Origin: Acidobacteriaceae bacterium
Lineage (GTDB): Bacteria; Acidobacteriota; Terriglobia; Terriglobales; Acidobacteriaceae
Direction of reading: 5' to 3'
Assembly (NCBI GenBank): GCA_030049955.1
Contig: JASIJX010000388.1
Coordinates: forward strand, 1 to 14,143
DNA length: 14,143 bases
Shown here: one piece after another, positions 1 to 8,089 of the stretch
Numbering within the stretch: position 1 is the first letter of the stretch
Layout: every line of letters starts with the position of its first letter
Position numbers and translations under genes: made by a program
Notes under the pieces: model-generated
The model's database searches: none
What the model was told of the DNA's origin: nothing
The model's input: the letters and a program-made list of their open reading frames with translations, nothing else

Positions 1-351
1 ACCGACGGACGATTTTCAGGCGGCAGCTCAGGGTTGTGCATTGGCCACATTTCGCCTGAGGCCGCCGAAGGCGGCGCGCTTGCGCTGGTCGAAGAAGGCG
101 ACACCATTGAAATCGATATTCCACGACGGTTGCTGCGGGTCGATCTGTCTGACCGCGAGCTTGCTCGCCGGCGCGAAAAGATGGAGGCCAGAGGCGAGTC
201 GGCGTGGAAGCCAATGGCGCGGCAACGCGCTGTCTCAAAGGCTCTCGAAGCTTATGCCGCGATGACGACAAGCGCCTCGCGCGGAGCGGTGCGTGACTTG
301 GGGCAGATTCGCCATCAGACATCGCCGGAAACAGTCACGGCCGGCAATTAA
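1..351 (+). CDS. ilvD: Dihydroxy-acid dehydratase, C-terminal fragment (5' end outside window)
   Basis: This is the last 116 residues of an IlvD/Edd-family dehydratase, which converts 2,3-dihydroxy acids to 2-keto acids in the cytosol; IlvD itself acts in valine, leucine and isoleucine synthesis and uses an Fe-S cluster. The frame is open from base 1 and begins [11 protein letters not shown], the family signature that contains the catalytic serine. It continues [12 protein letters not shown], then [11 protein letters not shown], and ends with [17 protein letters not shown] and SASRGAVRD, which closely follow the E. coli-type IlvD C-terminus. About 15 residues after SRGAVRD are not family-conserved. 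Typical family length is about 560-620 residues, so most of the gene lies upstream. Sugar-acid dehydratases of the same family cannot be fully excluded, but the C-terminal details favour ilvD. It is convergent with the TonB receptor gene. Confidence 0.88.
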   Translation, partial: TDGRFSGGSSGLCIGHISPEAAEGGALALVEEGDTIEIDIPRRLLRVDLSDRELARRREKMEARGESAWKPMARQRAVSKALEAYAAMTTSASRGAVRDLGQIRHQTSPETVTAGN

Positions 352-449
352 ATCGTTCGCAGCATTTTGTAGCGGTGGCGCAGCGTTTGGAGAAGGTCCG
401 CGAAAATGCCGCTTCCCGCAAGCGAGCCTCCGTTGACGAGCTCCGGATT

Positions 450-472
450 GGGCGCCCATTGCACTGGCGCCC
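450..472. other. 7-bp perfect hairpin downstream of ilvD
   Basis: GGGCGCC (450-456) and GGCGCCC (466-472) form a perfect 7-bp GC stem with a 9-base loop, about 100 bases after the ilvD stop. No T-run follows on either strand, so it is not a classical intrinsic terminator. It may still act as a 3'-end structure for the ilvD transcript. Only the symmetry is seen; the role is inference. Confidence 0.35.
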
Positions 473-672
473 TGAAAAATTGCAAATTTCCGTTGTACGG
501 GGCGATACTTCTTGAGGCGCCGTTCGCACGGCGTCCCTAGCCGTTTTACCAGCCATTTGGAATCCGCGATTGCGGGATCAAAGGGAACCTGAGGCACTGC
601 ACCTGATGGTGGGAACGTGGCTAGTGAATTGGCCAGCAAGCACAATCAGTCACATAAGCGACTCTGCAAAGG

Positions 673-710
673 GCGGGAGTAGTTCAGTGGTAGATCGTCA
701 GCTTCTCGAA
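673..710 (+). pseudogene. 5' half of a tRNA-Gly gene (truncated in the anticodon arm)
   Basis: The stretch starts GCGGGAGTAGTTCAGTGGTA, the usual acceptor 5' strand, D-stem and D-loop of bacterial tRNA-Gly. It continues through the 5' strand of the anticodon stem (TCAGC) into a loop reading TTCTCGA. After 710 the similarity stops: there is no matching 3' anticodon strand (GCTGA), no GGTTCGAATCC T-arm and no CTCCCGC acceptor partner. It therefore cannot form a functional tRNA. It is most simply a remnant of a tRNA gene cut by integration, recombination or deletion. Recognition is from memory of tRNA-Gly sequences, not from a covariance-model search. Confidence 0.6.
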
Positions 711-730
711 TGGGCGTTTCGGCTAACTCC

Positions 731-757
731 TTAAAAGGCGGCGAACCCTGTCGCCGC
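731..757 (-). terminator. Rho-independent terminator of the TonB receptor gene
   Basis: Read on the minus strand, the stem GCGGCGA, the loop CAGGGT and the stem TCGCCGC are followed by CTTTTAA. That is a perfect 7-bp GC-rich stem with a short T-run, beginning about 20 bases after the stop codon at 777-779. Position and form fit an intrinsic terminator for the receptor transcript. Confidence 0.72.
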
Positions 758-776
758 GCGAATCGCTTGACCGATA

Positions 777-3700
777 TTAAAATTCAAGCCGCAGCGCGAA
801 CTGCATCTCGCGTGGCGTTCCCGACCCTACCGGAGTAATCGGCGAAACATTCAGGTTGACCGTAGTGAGGATGCTGCCGAACCCAGTGACATCCGACGGG
901 TTGAACGTGGACTGCGGCTGGCCCAACTGCGGGTGATTGAAGATGTTGTAGAACTCCGAGCGGAATTCGAGCTGACCCTTCTCCGGCAAGGAAATCACCT
1001 TGCTTGTGCCCAGATCCATCTGCCAGGTGCCCGGTCCGCGAACCAGGTCGCGCGGAGCCGTGCCGAACTCTCCGGCGGGGGTGGCAAAGGCCGCTGGATT
1101 GATCCATTCCGCCACTGTTCTGCCGCCGGGCGGCGTCACCGAGACGCCCGGAATTAGATCGGGACGTTCCGTTCCCGTGGCTCCATCCGGCGCAATGTAG
1201 CTCGAAGGCATCAGCACATTCACCGGGAAGCCGGTGCGAGCCAGAGCCGTGGTGGTCAGCTCCCAGTTGCCCGCAAGCGCACTTGCAATCCCGCGCTGGT
1301 TCAGCATTGGCTTGCCCGCACCAAAGGGAAGCTCATACACCGCATTGCCGTTGATCACATGGCGCGCATCCCAGGTTCCGCTGGCGCGATCGCAGGCCAG
1401 GCACAGCGGATTCTGTGGCGAGATCTCATCCCCATCGCCGCTGCCGTTGGAGCCGTTGTCGATCTCATGCGACCACATGTAATTGGCCGTCACCAGCAGG
1501 CCGCGGGAGAACGAACGCCGCAATGCCACGGAGAGACCGTTGTAGGAGCTCATGCCGATCGAACCGCGCCAGCCGATGGCCGGAGCAAAGGCCGCATACT
1601 GCACGTCCCCCGTCGCCGGATCGATCAGATTCACAACGTTGGTCTCCAGCAGATGCACGCCGTGGCTTCCCAGGTAAGAGATCGTGCCCACGAAGTTCGA
1701 CGGCAGCTCCCGCTGCGCCGAGAAGCTCCACTGCTCCACATAAGTATCCTTGCGGTTGCGCTGCTCGGCATTGGGAGAAAGCGTTCCGGCACCGAACGGG
1801 ACAGCAGTGGGGCATGTCGGAAATGCGCAGTAGGAGAGCGGCGAGCTCGAAGTGCCGGTCGCCGAATAAGAGGGCACCTCGTTTTTAGCGGGCAGATTCT
1901 GATCGTCCAGTTGACCGTCTTCGTGGTACGTGCCGAATCCGCCGCGGAGGACCGTGCCACCGATCTTCCGCGGCGTCCAGGCGAAGGCTATGCGAGGATC
2001 GATATCGTCGTAGTTCTGCTGCCCAAAGCTGGCGCCCACGCCGCAGAATCCCTGCGCCCCGCAAGTTGCAAAGTCGAACGGGTCGGCCTTTCCGTGCGCT
2101 TCGTGGAAGAGATCGAAGATGGAATAGCGGACGCCCAGGTTCAGGACGAGATTCGGCCGCCATTTGTATTCGTCCTGCGCATAGGCGAAGTAATCGTTCT
2201 TGCGCAGATCGTTCACCGGCAGGGCGCCTGTCAGTTTGGCCTTCTTGATCGAATTACTCGCAAGATTCTCCACCGTGGAAAACGTCAGCGTTCCGTGTTC
2301 TCCGTAATGCTGGTTCATTTGAATGGATCGAAACTCCACTCCGGCTTTGACGGTATGCCGTCCGTGCGCCCAGGTCAGGTTGTCGAGACCCGAAAACGAA
2401 TTGCCCACATAGACGCTGGCGTAGTTGTAGTTCTCCGTCACAAATCCCGGTCCAGGACCAGTCGAAATCGCAATCTGATAGATAATGCCGGAGTCGCTCG
2501 AGTTGTATTGGTTGTCGGTGGAGCGATTGAAACCTGCCTCGACCTCATTTACGAGGCTGCTATTAAAGACGTGCAGCAACTCCAGCGCCCCATTCACCGG
2601 CGCGGAAACCTTCTGCTGCAGATCCGTTGCAGAAGCCGAAAGCGGCTGTGTGTCGGCCGACCGGTCATAGTTGAAACGCATAAAGCCCGTGGTCTTGGCT
2701 GTAAAGTGCTGGTCGAGCCGCAGCATTGCCGAGCCCTCGTTGACCACCTGCGTGCATGCGCAGGTCAGCAGATCATAGTCCATGTAGTGCGGGTCACCCG
2801 GATCTGTTGCCGGCGTCCAGGGCGTCAGAATTCTTTTTGGACCGGCGCCAGGGAAGCCGTTGACGATGGCAAACACGGGCGAGGTGCTGGGAACCGATGC
2901 TTTGAGTGAAGCGCTGGGCACGTCGCCGCTCACCGGGTAGCCCCAGTTCTGCCGGTAGGCTTCTGTGGCGACGAAGAAAAAAGTCTTGTCGCGCACGATG
3001 GGGCCGCCCGCCGACCCGCCGAACTGATTCAGGCGAAGCGGTTGCTGCGCTTCACCGTTCGAGGCCCATTCCGGCAGGGGCGCGTCGAAGATATTGTTGC
3101 GCATGTACTCGAAGAGCCGTCCGTGAAAGCGATTTGTGCCTGAAGGCGAGCTAACGTCCAGTTGAGCCCCGCCGGTCGCGCCTTCTTCGGCGGTTGCCAT
3201 CAGCGAGTCGACCCGGAATTCCGCAATCGCGTCCAGCGGAATGGCCAGGCGCACCCACTGGCGTTGTGTCTGGTTCACAATATTGGTGGCGTCAACGCCA
3301 TCGTAGGTAAAGTTGCTGTCATCCAGGCCGCGCCCGGCAAAGCGAATCGACCGCTGGTTGCTGCCGCCGGTGTCGATGGCGCCGGGGACAAAAGCCGTCA
3401 GCGCCGACCAGTCGCGGCCATTGAGCGGCAATTCATTTGCCTGCGTCCGCTCAATCAGGCCAGTCACAGCGCTGGTGTTGTGGTCCATCAGCGCCGAAGC
3501 AGAAGAAACTTCAACACGGTCTTCGCCGCCAGCAACCTGGAGCGTCGCATCCAGCGTGTGCGTTCTGCCGATGACCTGCTCCACATCTACGAACTGGAGG
3601 CTGCGAAAGCCCTGATGTTCGAAGGTAACGGTATAAATGCCCACCGGCAGTTGGGGAATGTTGTAGTTGCCGCTCGCGTCCGAGACCGTCTCGCGGCTCA

Positions 3701-3857
3701 ATCCGGTCGCATTTTCAACGGCCGTGACATGCGTCTGCGGCAGCACGCGCTGCGAAGAATCGTTGACCGTGCCAGTCAAGCCGCTGTGCGCCCCCTGCGC
3801 CAGAGTGGAAGCCGCCAGAAACATAGCTGCCAAAAATACAAAAAGGCCTCGAATCAT
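777..3857 (-). CDS. Oar-type TonB-dependent outer-membrane receptor with N-terminal carboxypeptidase-regulatory-like domain
   Basis: This 1026-residue outer-membrane receptor is presumed to take up a large ligand, such as an oligosaccharide, driven by TonB. The start is the ATG at 3857-3855: AGGAGG (3865-3870) lies seven bases upstream, and translation opens with a signal peptide, MIRGLFVFLAAMFLAASTLA, cleaved before QG. An earlier in-frame ATG at 3953 would put 32 unrelated residues before the signal. Residues about 25-108 form a carboxypeptidase-regulatory-like beta-sandwich (GLTGTV...GNYNIPQLPVGIYTV). About 120-240 is the plug, with ELPLNGRDW and FTYDGVDATNI. The rest is beta-barrel (GGSAGGPIVRDKTFFF, YLGSHG, FYNIFNHPQLG) ending in Phe, the usual outer-membrane sorting residue. 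No SusD-like partner is present. Family assignment is firm; the ligand is unknown. The LacI gene upstream suggests sugar-responsive control. Confidence 0.93.
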   Translation of the reverse strand: MIRGLFVFLAAMFLAASTLAQGAHSGLTGTVNDSSQRVLPQTHVTAVENATGLSRETVSDASGNYNIPQLPVGIYTVTFEHQGFRSLQFVDVEQVIGRTHTLDATLQVAGGEDRVEVSSASALMDHNTSAVTGLIERTQANELPLNGRDWSALTAFVPGAIDTGGSNQRSIRFAGRGLDDSNFTYDGVDATNIVNQTQRQWVRLAIPLDAIAEFRVDSLMATAEEGATGGAQLDVSSPSGTNRFHGRLFEYMRNNIFDAPLPEWASNGEAQQPLRLNQFGGSAGGPIVRDKTFFFVATEAYRQNWGYPVSGDVPSASLKASVPSTSPVFAIVNGFPGAGPKRILTPWTPATDPGDPHYMDYDLLTCACTQVVNEGSAMLRLDQHFTAKTTGFMRFNYDRSADTQPLSASATDLQQKVSAPVNGALELLHVFNSSLVNEVEAGFNRSTDNQYNSSDSGIIYQIAISTGPGPGFVTENYNYASVYVGNSFSGLDNLTWAHGRHTVKAGVEFRSIQMNQHYGEHGTLTFSTVENLASNSIKKAKLTGALPVNDLRKNDYFAYAQDEYKWRPNLVLNLGVRYSIFDLFHEAHGKADPFDFATCGAQGFCGVGASFGQQNYDDIDPRIAFAWTPRKIGGTVLRGGFGTYHEDGQLDDQNLPAKNEVPSYSATGTSSSPLSYCAFPTCPTAVPFGAGTLSPNAEQRNRKDTYVEQWSFSAQRELPSNFVGTISYLGSHGVHLLETNVVNLIDPATGDVQYAAFAPAIGWRGSIGMSSYNGLSVALRRSFSRGLLVTANYMWSHEIDNGSNGSGDGDEISPQNPLCLACDRASGTWDARHVINGNAVYELPFGAGKPMLNQRGIASALAGNWELTTTALARTGFPVNVLMPSSYIAPDGATGTERPDLIPGVSVTPPGGRTVAEWINPAAFATPAGEFGTAPRDLVRGPGTWQMDLGTSKVISLPEKGQLEFRSEFYNIFNHPQLGQPQSTFNPSDVTGFGSILTTVNLNVSPITPVGSGTPREMQFALRLEF

Positions 3858-3864
3858 GAAAAAA

Positions 3865-3870
3865 CCTCCT
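3865..3870 (-). promoter_or_regulatory. Perfect Shine-Dalgarno AGGAGG deciding the receptor start
   Basis: On the minus strand AGGAGG is followed by seven bases and the ATG at 3857. This favours 3857 as start over the ATGs at 3953 and 3905, neither of which is followed directly by a signal peptide. Confidence 0.85.
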
Positions 3871-4029
3871 GCCAACCGCAGCTTCCCGTTTGCACCACAA
3901 CGCATATTGCCTCCAACGCAAGATCCTAAACCGCCCACTTTGTACAGAGGCATTCGCGGCTCGCTCCTGCAGCCACTTTTGAGGCAGAATCTCGCTGGCT
4001 CAACAGAAGGTTATTGTTCATTTCCACCT

Positions 4030-4170
4030 CTACAATGCGCGCTTCTCTTCCGCCTTGCGGTGAATCCGCTTCGTTGGACTGCCCGCCTGGCCAACTTCAA
4101 TAGTCTCGCTCACAAGGCCACTGTCCGCCACTGCGATCATGATGTCACGCGGCGAGAGCCGGACGCTTAC
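4030..4170 (-). mobile_element. IS66-type element end with truncated tnpA start (remnant)
   Basis: On the minus strand, 4170 begins GTAAGCGTCCGG; IS66-family terminal inverted repeats characteristically begin GTAA. Thirty bases further in, an ATG (4140-4138) opens a 36-codon frame whose end, KRIHRKAEEKRAL, resembles the start of IS66 TnpA (orfA) proteins, where a basic stretch precedes 'EEKRxIVEE'. The frame then stops at 4030-4032. No second GTAAGCG end, tnpB or tnpC is found, so this is at most a fragment. The family resemblance is from memory and short, so confidence is modest. Confidence 0.35.
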
Positions 4171-4355
4171 AAGGAATCGGCGCGCTGGGATTTTTCTGAT
4201 TCCGACAGTGCTCTGGACCTGAAACCCAATTGTGTCATTTGGCAGTCAGTCAAAGGAACCAGATCAGAATCGCCGGCGCCGGCCTAGAGTGCGCGCTCTT
4301 TGAGTTCGATACGATCGGGAAGGAAATGGCTGTGAGGAATAGATCATTCAGGCCC

Positions 4356-5456
4356 TCAACACGGGCAGCCAACGTGAGAATGCTCATTGTCGGATCGCGG
4401 TACAGAATAACGGTGACGAGCCCCGGCGTGATTCCGAAGGCTAGATGCGCGCGCTATCAGATGTGGCCGAATAATTTCGATCGCTGGTCGCCGCCGTTTC
4501 TTGGCGCAAGCTAGCTTCAATGCGAGGCTCGTCACCGTCTTGCCGATCGTTTTGCTTCTCTGATCCACAGAACTCAGAGGCACACGAAGAAAATCTGAAT
4601 AGGGAAGGTTTCCACAACCCACGACGGCCAGATCTTCGGGGATACGCAGTCCGGAATCGAGAATCGCGCGCATTGCTCCCAATGCTGCCGCGTCGTTGAA
4701 GCAGAAGATGCCATCAGGGCGGGGATTTTGCGCAAGCAATTTCATCGTCGCTTCGTAACTGCCAAAATCTCCGCAATGGTCACCTGAGGTTCCGATCGGA
4801 AGAATCTGTCCGGGAAGCAGCTCCATCTGGCAGGAAGCGAGCGCCTGACGATACCCTGCGAGCCGGTGAACAGCGGTACTTATCCCAGGTCCACGCAAGT
4901 GGGCAATCCGCCGACAGCCCTGCTCAATCAAATGCGAGGTTGCGAGAAATCCAACTGCGTAATCGTCAACGCCCACGAAATCTGCAATAGAGCCTGGAAA
5001 CTGGCGGTCAATGAGAATGTAGGGGATCTTCTGTTCCTCGATGCGCCCGAAACTTTCCGTTGTCAATTGGGTCGACGCGATCACCAGGACATCGACACGA
5101 CGTGCAACCATGTGGGCGATTTCCTGCTGCTCCAACGAAGCGTCCTCGTCGGAGGAGGAAATAAAAAGGCTATAGCCTTTCTTACGCACTTCGGTGGAAA
5201 TTTCCTTGGCAATCCCGGCAAAGAAGGGATGCAATAGGTCCGGCACAACGAGGCCAATTGTCCAACTTTGGCCGGTGACCAGAGAACGCGCAGCGAGATT
5301 GGGCTGATAGTTCAGCTCTTTCATCCGCTTCAGGACGCGCTTGCGCGTCTCGTCCGCGACGTCAGGATGATCGCGCAGCACCTTGGATACTGTGGTCGGG
5401 GACAGGCTCAGATCCTTAGCAATATCTTTCAATCGAATGGCCATTCTGCGGTTCAC
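4356..5456 (-). CDS. LacI-family transcriptional regulator
   Basis: A cytosolic DNA-binding regulator of 366 residues that should bind a sugar or sugar phosphate and control neighbouring sugar genes. The helix-turn-helix is LKDIAKDLSLSPTTVSKVLR (residues about 9-28), followed by NYQPNLAARSL, the hinge helix. The periplasmic-binding-protein-like effector domain runs from IGLVVPDLLHPFFAGI to about residue 335, with FVGVDDYAVG and GIFCFNDAAALGAM as typical motifs. The chosen start is the GTG at 5456, because AGGA lies five bases upstream. ATG 5444 (MAIRLKDIA) gives the more usual family N-terminus but has no close ribosome site. The protein normally ends near RASS; here about 27 extra residues follow. 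Its position between receptor and hydrolase, all on one strand, suggests it controls them; the ligand is unknown. Confidence 0.92.
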   Translation of the reverse strand: MNRRMAIRLKDIAKDLSLSPTTVSKVLRDHPDVADETRKRVLKRMKELNYQPNLAARSLVTGQSWTIGLVVPDLLHPFFAGIAKEISTEVRKKGYSLFISSSDEDASLEQQEIAHMVARRVDVLVIASTQLTTESFGRIEEQKIPYILIDRQFPGSIADFVGVDDYAVGFLATSHLIEQGCRRIAHLRGPGISTAVHRLAGYRQALASCQMELLPGQILPIGTSGDHCGDFGSYEATMKLLAQNPRPDGIFCFNDAAALGAMRAILDSGLRIPEDLAVVGCGNLPYSDFLRVPLSSVDQRSKTIGKTVTSLALKLACAKKRRRPAIEIIRPHLIARASSLRNHAGARHRYSVPRSDNEHSHVGCPC

Positions 5457-5728
5457 TTTCTTCCTCGCCAAGCATGATTGCCACAGATTGTCATTCTGCA
5501 TTCAAATCAATCTGTCGGCCATTTATCTCTGCACAAAAATTCTTGGCCATTTCCTCCGAATGACGTGGGATCGTCCAAAATAGGCATCGGAATACAAGAT
5601 TTTCGTCGTGCCTAGGCCCCAAGCTACATTGTTCCGGTATGTTCAGAATTTGTGCAGGCTCCCATATTACGGATGCCGAGCGTTGCGTGCTTTTGGCGCC
5701 GACGCGCCAGCTCGCAAACCGGCCATCG

Positions 5729-7834
5729 CTACTTACGCAACTCGATCACTTGAGCGTCCACGCCGGATAAAGGAATATCTACTCCGCGGCGCAGTTGTTC
5801 GGCGGTCCAAGAAAACGTCTGCGTTGATTCCCACACACGCGCAGTAATAGTGCCCTCCGGAAATCCTGGGATCTTCACATGCGCCGTGACGTCGGGAGCA
5901 TCATTGCGGAAGAGCACAATCAGTCCCTCGCCGTTGTGCGAAAGCCGCGCAAATCCATCCCATCGATTGCTGCGCGGCTGTCGCCACGCGCCAAGCGGAA
6001 AGAACGACTGATTCAACGGCACCAAGCTGCGCAATGTGCGATAGCGAGCAATCCAGTTGGCATAGTCTGCACGGTCTTGTGGGGACACCTTCCTAAAATC
6101 CCCGAGCAGCAGCGGCCACGAGCCCAACTCAGTGGCGGCGCGCACTCGCCACGAGCCCGTTTCGCCCTGCAGATTCCCCACCAGCATTGTTTCCGTCGGA
6201 ATCGCCATACCGCGCTGGTAGAGCAGCATGCGCGCAGCGCGTGGGCCCGCATCCGTCGCGACGCGATCTGCAACGTTGCTCATCCAATCGAGGTCGGCAT
6301 CGCGCAACAGCCCGTAGTCGATAAGGTGTTTGGCGCCCCACATCTCGAAGCTGTAGTCGATCAACAGCCCAGGAAAACGCTGCCGCAATCCATCCGCTAT
6401 ATATGCCAGCGCCTCATAATCGCGCCCGATAACCTCGTGATCGGCACGGGTTGCGCTATGTTCGCCGCCAGGCCCATAGCAGCCGGGCTGCTCGCCGTAC
6501 GCATTGAACGCGGTGGTCAGGTCGAGTTTGATGTAGCGCAGGTCATATTGCCGCACAAGTGCCGATAACCGCTCCAGCGCGTTGTCGCGAAACGGCGACG
6601 CAAGATTCATCTGCACCGATCCCGCCATCGAGCGCACCTTGCCATTTTGGTCATGGCACACCCAATCCGGATGCGCGGCCACAACTGGCGCATGGGGATC
6701 AGCGACAGCCATCGGCGACCACAGTCCGAACTGCATCCCCGTTTGTTCCGCCAGCTTCTTGAGAGGCGTAAGGCCGTCAGGAAACAGCGTCGCGTCGACA
6801 GCATTGTCTGCGCGCATCTTCTCCCATCCGTCGTCGATTACGAAGAGTCCGAATCCGGCGTGGGCCGCTGCACGCTCCACATCCTCAAGCTGCGTCGCGC
6901 CGATCTTGGTCTCGAACGGCTCCCAGTTGTTGTACGTCCATAGCGGCCGCGGCTGCTTCCGCGCGATGTTCACTTCCACATAGGACGGAATCAGCCAGTG
7001 CGGATCCTGGGCCGTTCCGCGATGGTAAAGCACAAACGAAACTGCAGCGGTAGTGAAGGTTTCTCCTGGAGCCAGCGTGCGCTCGAACGGGAATAGGTCT
7101 GTATCGTACATGGCATCCACGCCCGGTTCCCACTGATGCCACTTGCCGATCACGCCCACTTCCGTACGTCGCAGCACGCCGGGCACTTCGCTCAACACCG
7201 CAACGCCATCTCCGGTCGTGGCACTCTCTAGCAAAATCGCCACGTCATCCACTCGACCGGTAAAGAAAATCTCGCGTGGTTGCTCGCCGTAGCCGCCAAA
7301 AGCGAGCAGATCGTCGGGCTGCGCCGGCGCAATCGGTTCGCAGGCGATGGAGAGATGGCTGAGCGTGAGCGGCTGTGCGGTAGTGTTGCTGATCGAAAGA
7401 TACTGGCGGATTCCTGTCGCTCCGGCGGGAAGGATGTAATGCACGGTCACGGCGACAGCCCGATCACGCGACTTCAGAGTCAAGTTCAGGTGCTGGGCGC
7501 CTGCCGAATCGGTACTCTCCTCCGCTTGCGTGAGCGTGAATTGCGCAGGCACGCCGGTGTACGCACGATCGTTCAGATTAAAGCGGAACTCGCGGCAGTA
7601 GCCGTCCAATGTCTCCTGCTCAGGATCGATGAACTCGCGGCCGTCCGTCAGGTTCTTCCAGCTCTTCGTCACCAGCCCGTCGCGCGCGTCAAAGGCCAGT
7701 TCGCGGCTCACTAGTCTATTGCTCAGCACCCAGTGGATCGAGGACGCTGGGTTATTCTGCGCCCGAAGAATTCCAGCAACCAGCAGGAGCACCGGCAGGG
7801 CTATGACAAATCTGAAACAAGTCATTCTACGCAT
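5729..7834 (-). CDS. Exported clan GH-D glycoside hydrolase (alpha-galactosidase/melibiase-like, GH36/GH27 relative)
   Basis: A 701-residue exported enzyme probably removing terminal alpha-linked galactose, or a similar sugar, from oligosaccharides. The signal peptide is MRRMTCFRFVIALPVLLLVA, cleaved after LRA. An N-terminal beta-sandwich (about 30-290) precedes a TIM barrel starting at RPLWTYNNWEPF (about 296). Barrel motifs include FVIDDGW (331-337), LFPDGL (350-355) and RYIKLDLT (433-440), where D438 matches the clan GH-D nucleophile (KxD). The C-terminal beta domain ends at VIELRK. In the acid/base region, families usually show SD after the tryptophan; here WMSN (517-520) is followed by VAD, so the general acid is not obvious. 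Start choice between ATG 7834 and 7825 is uncertain, as neither has a good ribosome site. It is 272 bases upstream of the LacI gene on the same strand. Confidence 0.82.
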   Translation of the reverse strand: MRRMTCFRFVIALPVLLLVAGILRAQNNPASSIHWVLSNRLVSRELAFDARDGLVTKSWKNLTDGREFIDPEQETLDGYCREFRFNLNDRAYTGVPAQFTLTQAEESTDSAGAQHLNLTLKSRDRAVAVTVHYILPAGATGIRQYLSISNTTAQPLTLSHLSIACEPIAPAQPDDLLAFGGYGEQPREIFFTGRVDDVAILLESATTGDGVAVLSEVPGVLRRTEVGVIGKWHQWEPGVDAMYDTDLFPFERTLAPGETFTTAAVSFVLYHRGTAQDPHWLIPSYVEVNIARKQPRPLWTYNNWEPFETKIGATQLEDVERAAAHAGFGLFVIDDGWEKMRADNAVDATLFPDGLTPLKKLAEQTGMQFGLWSPMAVADPHAPVVAAHPDWVCHDQNGKVRSMAGSVQMNLASPFRDNALERLSALVRQYDLRYIKLDLTTAFNAYGEQPGCYGPGGEHSATRADHEVIGRDYEALAYIADGLRQRFPGLLIDYSFEMWGAKHLIDYGLLRDADLDWMSNVADRVATDAGPRAARMLLYQRGMAIPTETMLVGNLQGETGSWRVRAATELGSWPLLLGDFRKVSPQDRADYANWIARYRTLRSLVPLNQSFFPLGAWRQPRSNRWDGFARLSHNGEGLIVLFRNDAPDVTAHVKIPGFPEGTITARVWESTQTFSWTAEQLRRGVDIPLSGVDAQVIELRK

Positions 7835-8022
7835 GGGATTGTCTTGGTATCTCGCAATCAAATCAATCGAAATCGGCTGATGCCATACACTTTCTTCCGT
7901 TCCTGCTGCTATACATGCCAATGTACGCACGCTTCACACCGCGGCGACTTCGCTCGAGATCAGCAGCTTGGTTCGCCACACTCAAAGTTCACCGGCCAGT
8001 TGAGTGCCTGGTTCGCATTCAC

Positions 8023-8040
8023 TTCGTGCGGCCGCACGAA
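8023..8040. promoter_or_regulatory. 18-bp perfect palindrome, candidate operator (LacI type)
   Basis: TTCGTGCGGCCGCACGAA is a perfect 18-bp palindrome about 190 bases upstream of the hydrolase start. LacI-family regulators bind even-length palindromes of this size; the symmetric lac operator also has TT...AA ends and a G|C centre. That the neighbouring LacI protein binds here is inference. No second copy was noticed in the window. Confidence 0.45.
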
Positions 8041-8089
8041 CGTGACTCACACTTGCACTAGGTTTCTAAGCCTTCGAAGCTTTCGTCTT

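Larger units (their letters stand above)
352..776. other. Non-coding gap between convergent ilvD and the TonB receptor gene
   Basis: No convincing protein gene is seen here; the open frames have no family resemblance and poor start sites. The gap holds the 450-472 hairpin, the 673-710 tRNA-Gly half and the 731-757 terminator. The rest (473-672) shows nothing recognisable. Confidence 0.6.
3858..4355. other. Non-coding gap between the LacI gene and the TonB receptor gene
   Basis: About 500 bases with no intact gene. The proximal part must hold the receptor promoter, but no confident -35/-10 pair was found. Positions 4030-4170 resemble an IS66 end. In 4250-4447 the minus strand has a 66-codon open frame, overlapping the LacI tail in a different frame, with no recognised family. 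The remainder shows nothing clear. Confidence 0.5.

Noticed and set aside
235..645. 136-codon minus-strand open frame after ilvD
   Set aside because: It overlaps the conserved C-terminus of ilvD, has no ribosome site and no recognisable product.
1359..2909. 516-codon plus-strand open frame
   Set aside because: It lies wholly antisense to the TonB receptor, is very Arg-rich, and has no recognisable family; it is the usual shadow of a GC-rich gene.
3162..4287. Plus-strand open frames of 255 and 206 codons over the receptor 5' end and gap
   Set aside because: They are antisense to the signal peptide and regulatory-like domain of the receptor, with low-complexity basic composition and no family resemblance.
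5491..5550. 19-codon minus-strand leader ORF before the LacI gene (GGAGG then ATG)
   Set aside because: The GGAGG is only two bases from the ATG, and the peptide has no regulatory codon run; probably chance.
5694..5709. TGGCGC/GCGCCA hairpin after the GH-D hydrolase stop
   Set aside because: It has only six pairs and no T-run on the minus strand, so it is not supported as a terminator.
5879..6568. 229-codon plus-strand open frame
   Set aside because: It is antisense to the GH-D hydrolase, whose catalytic motifs are clear on the minus strand.
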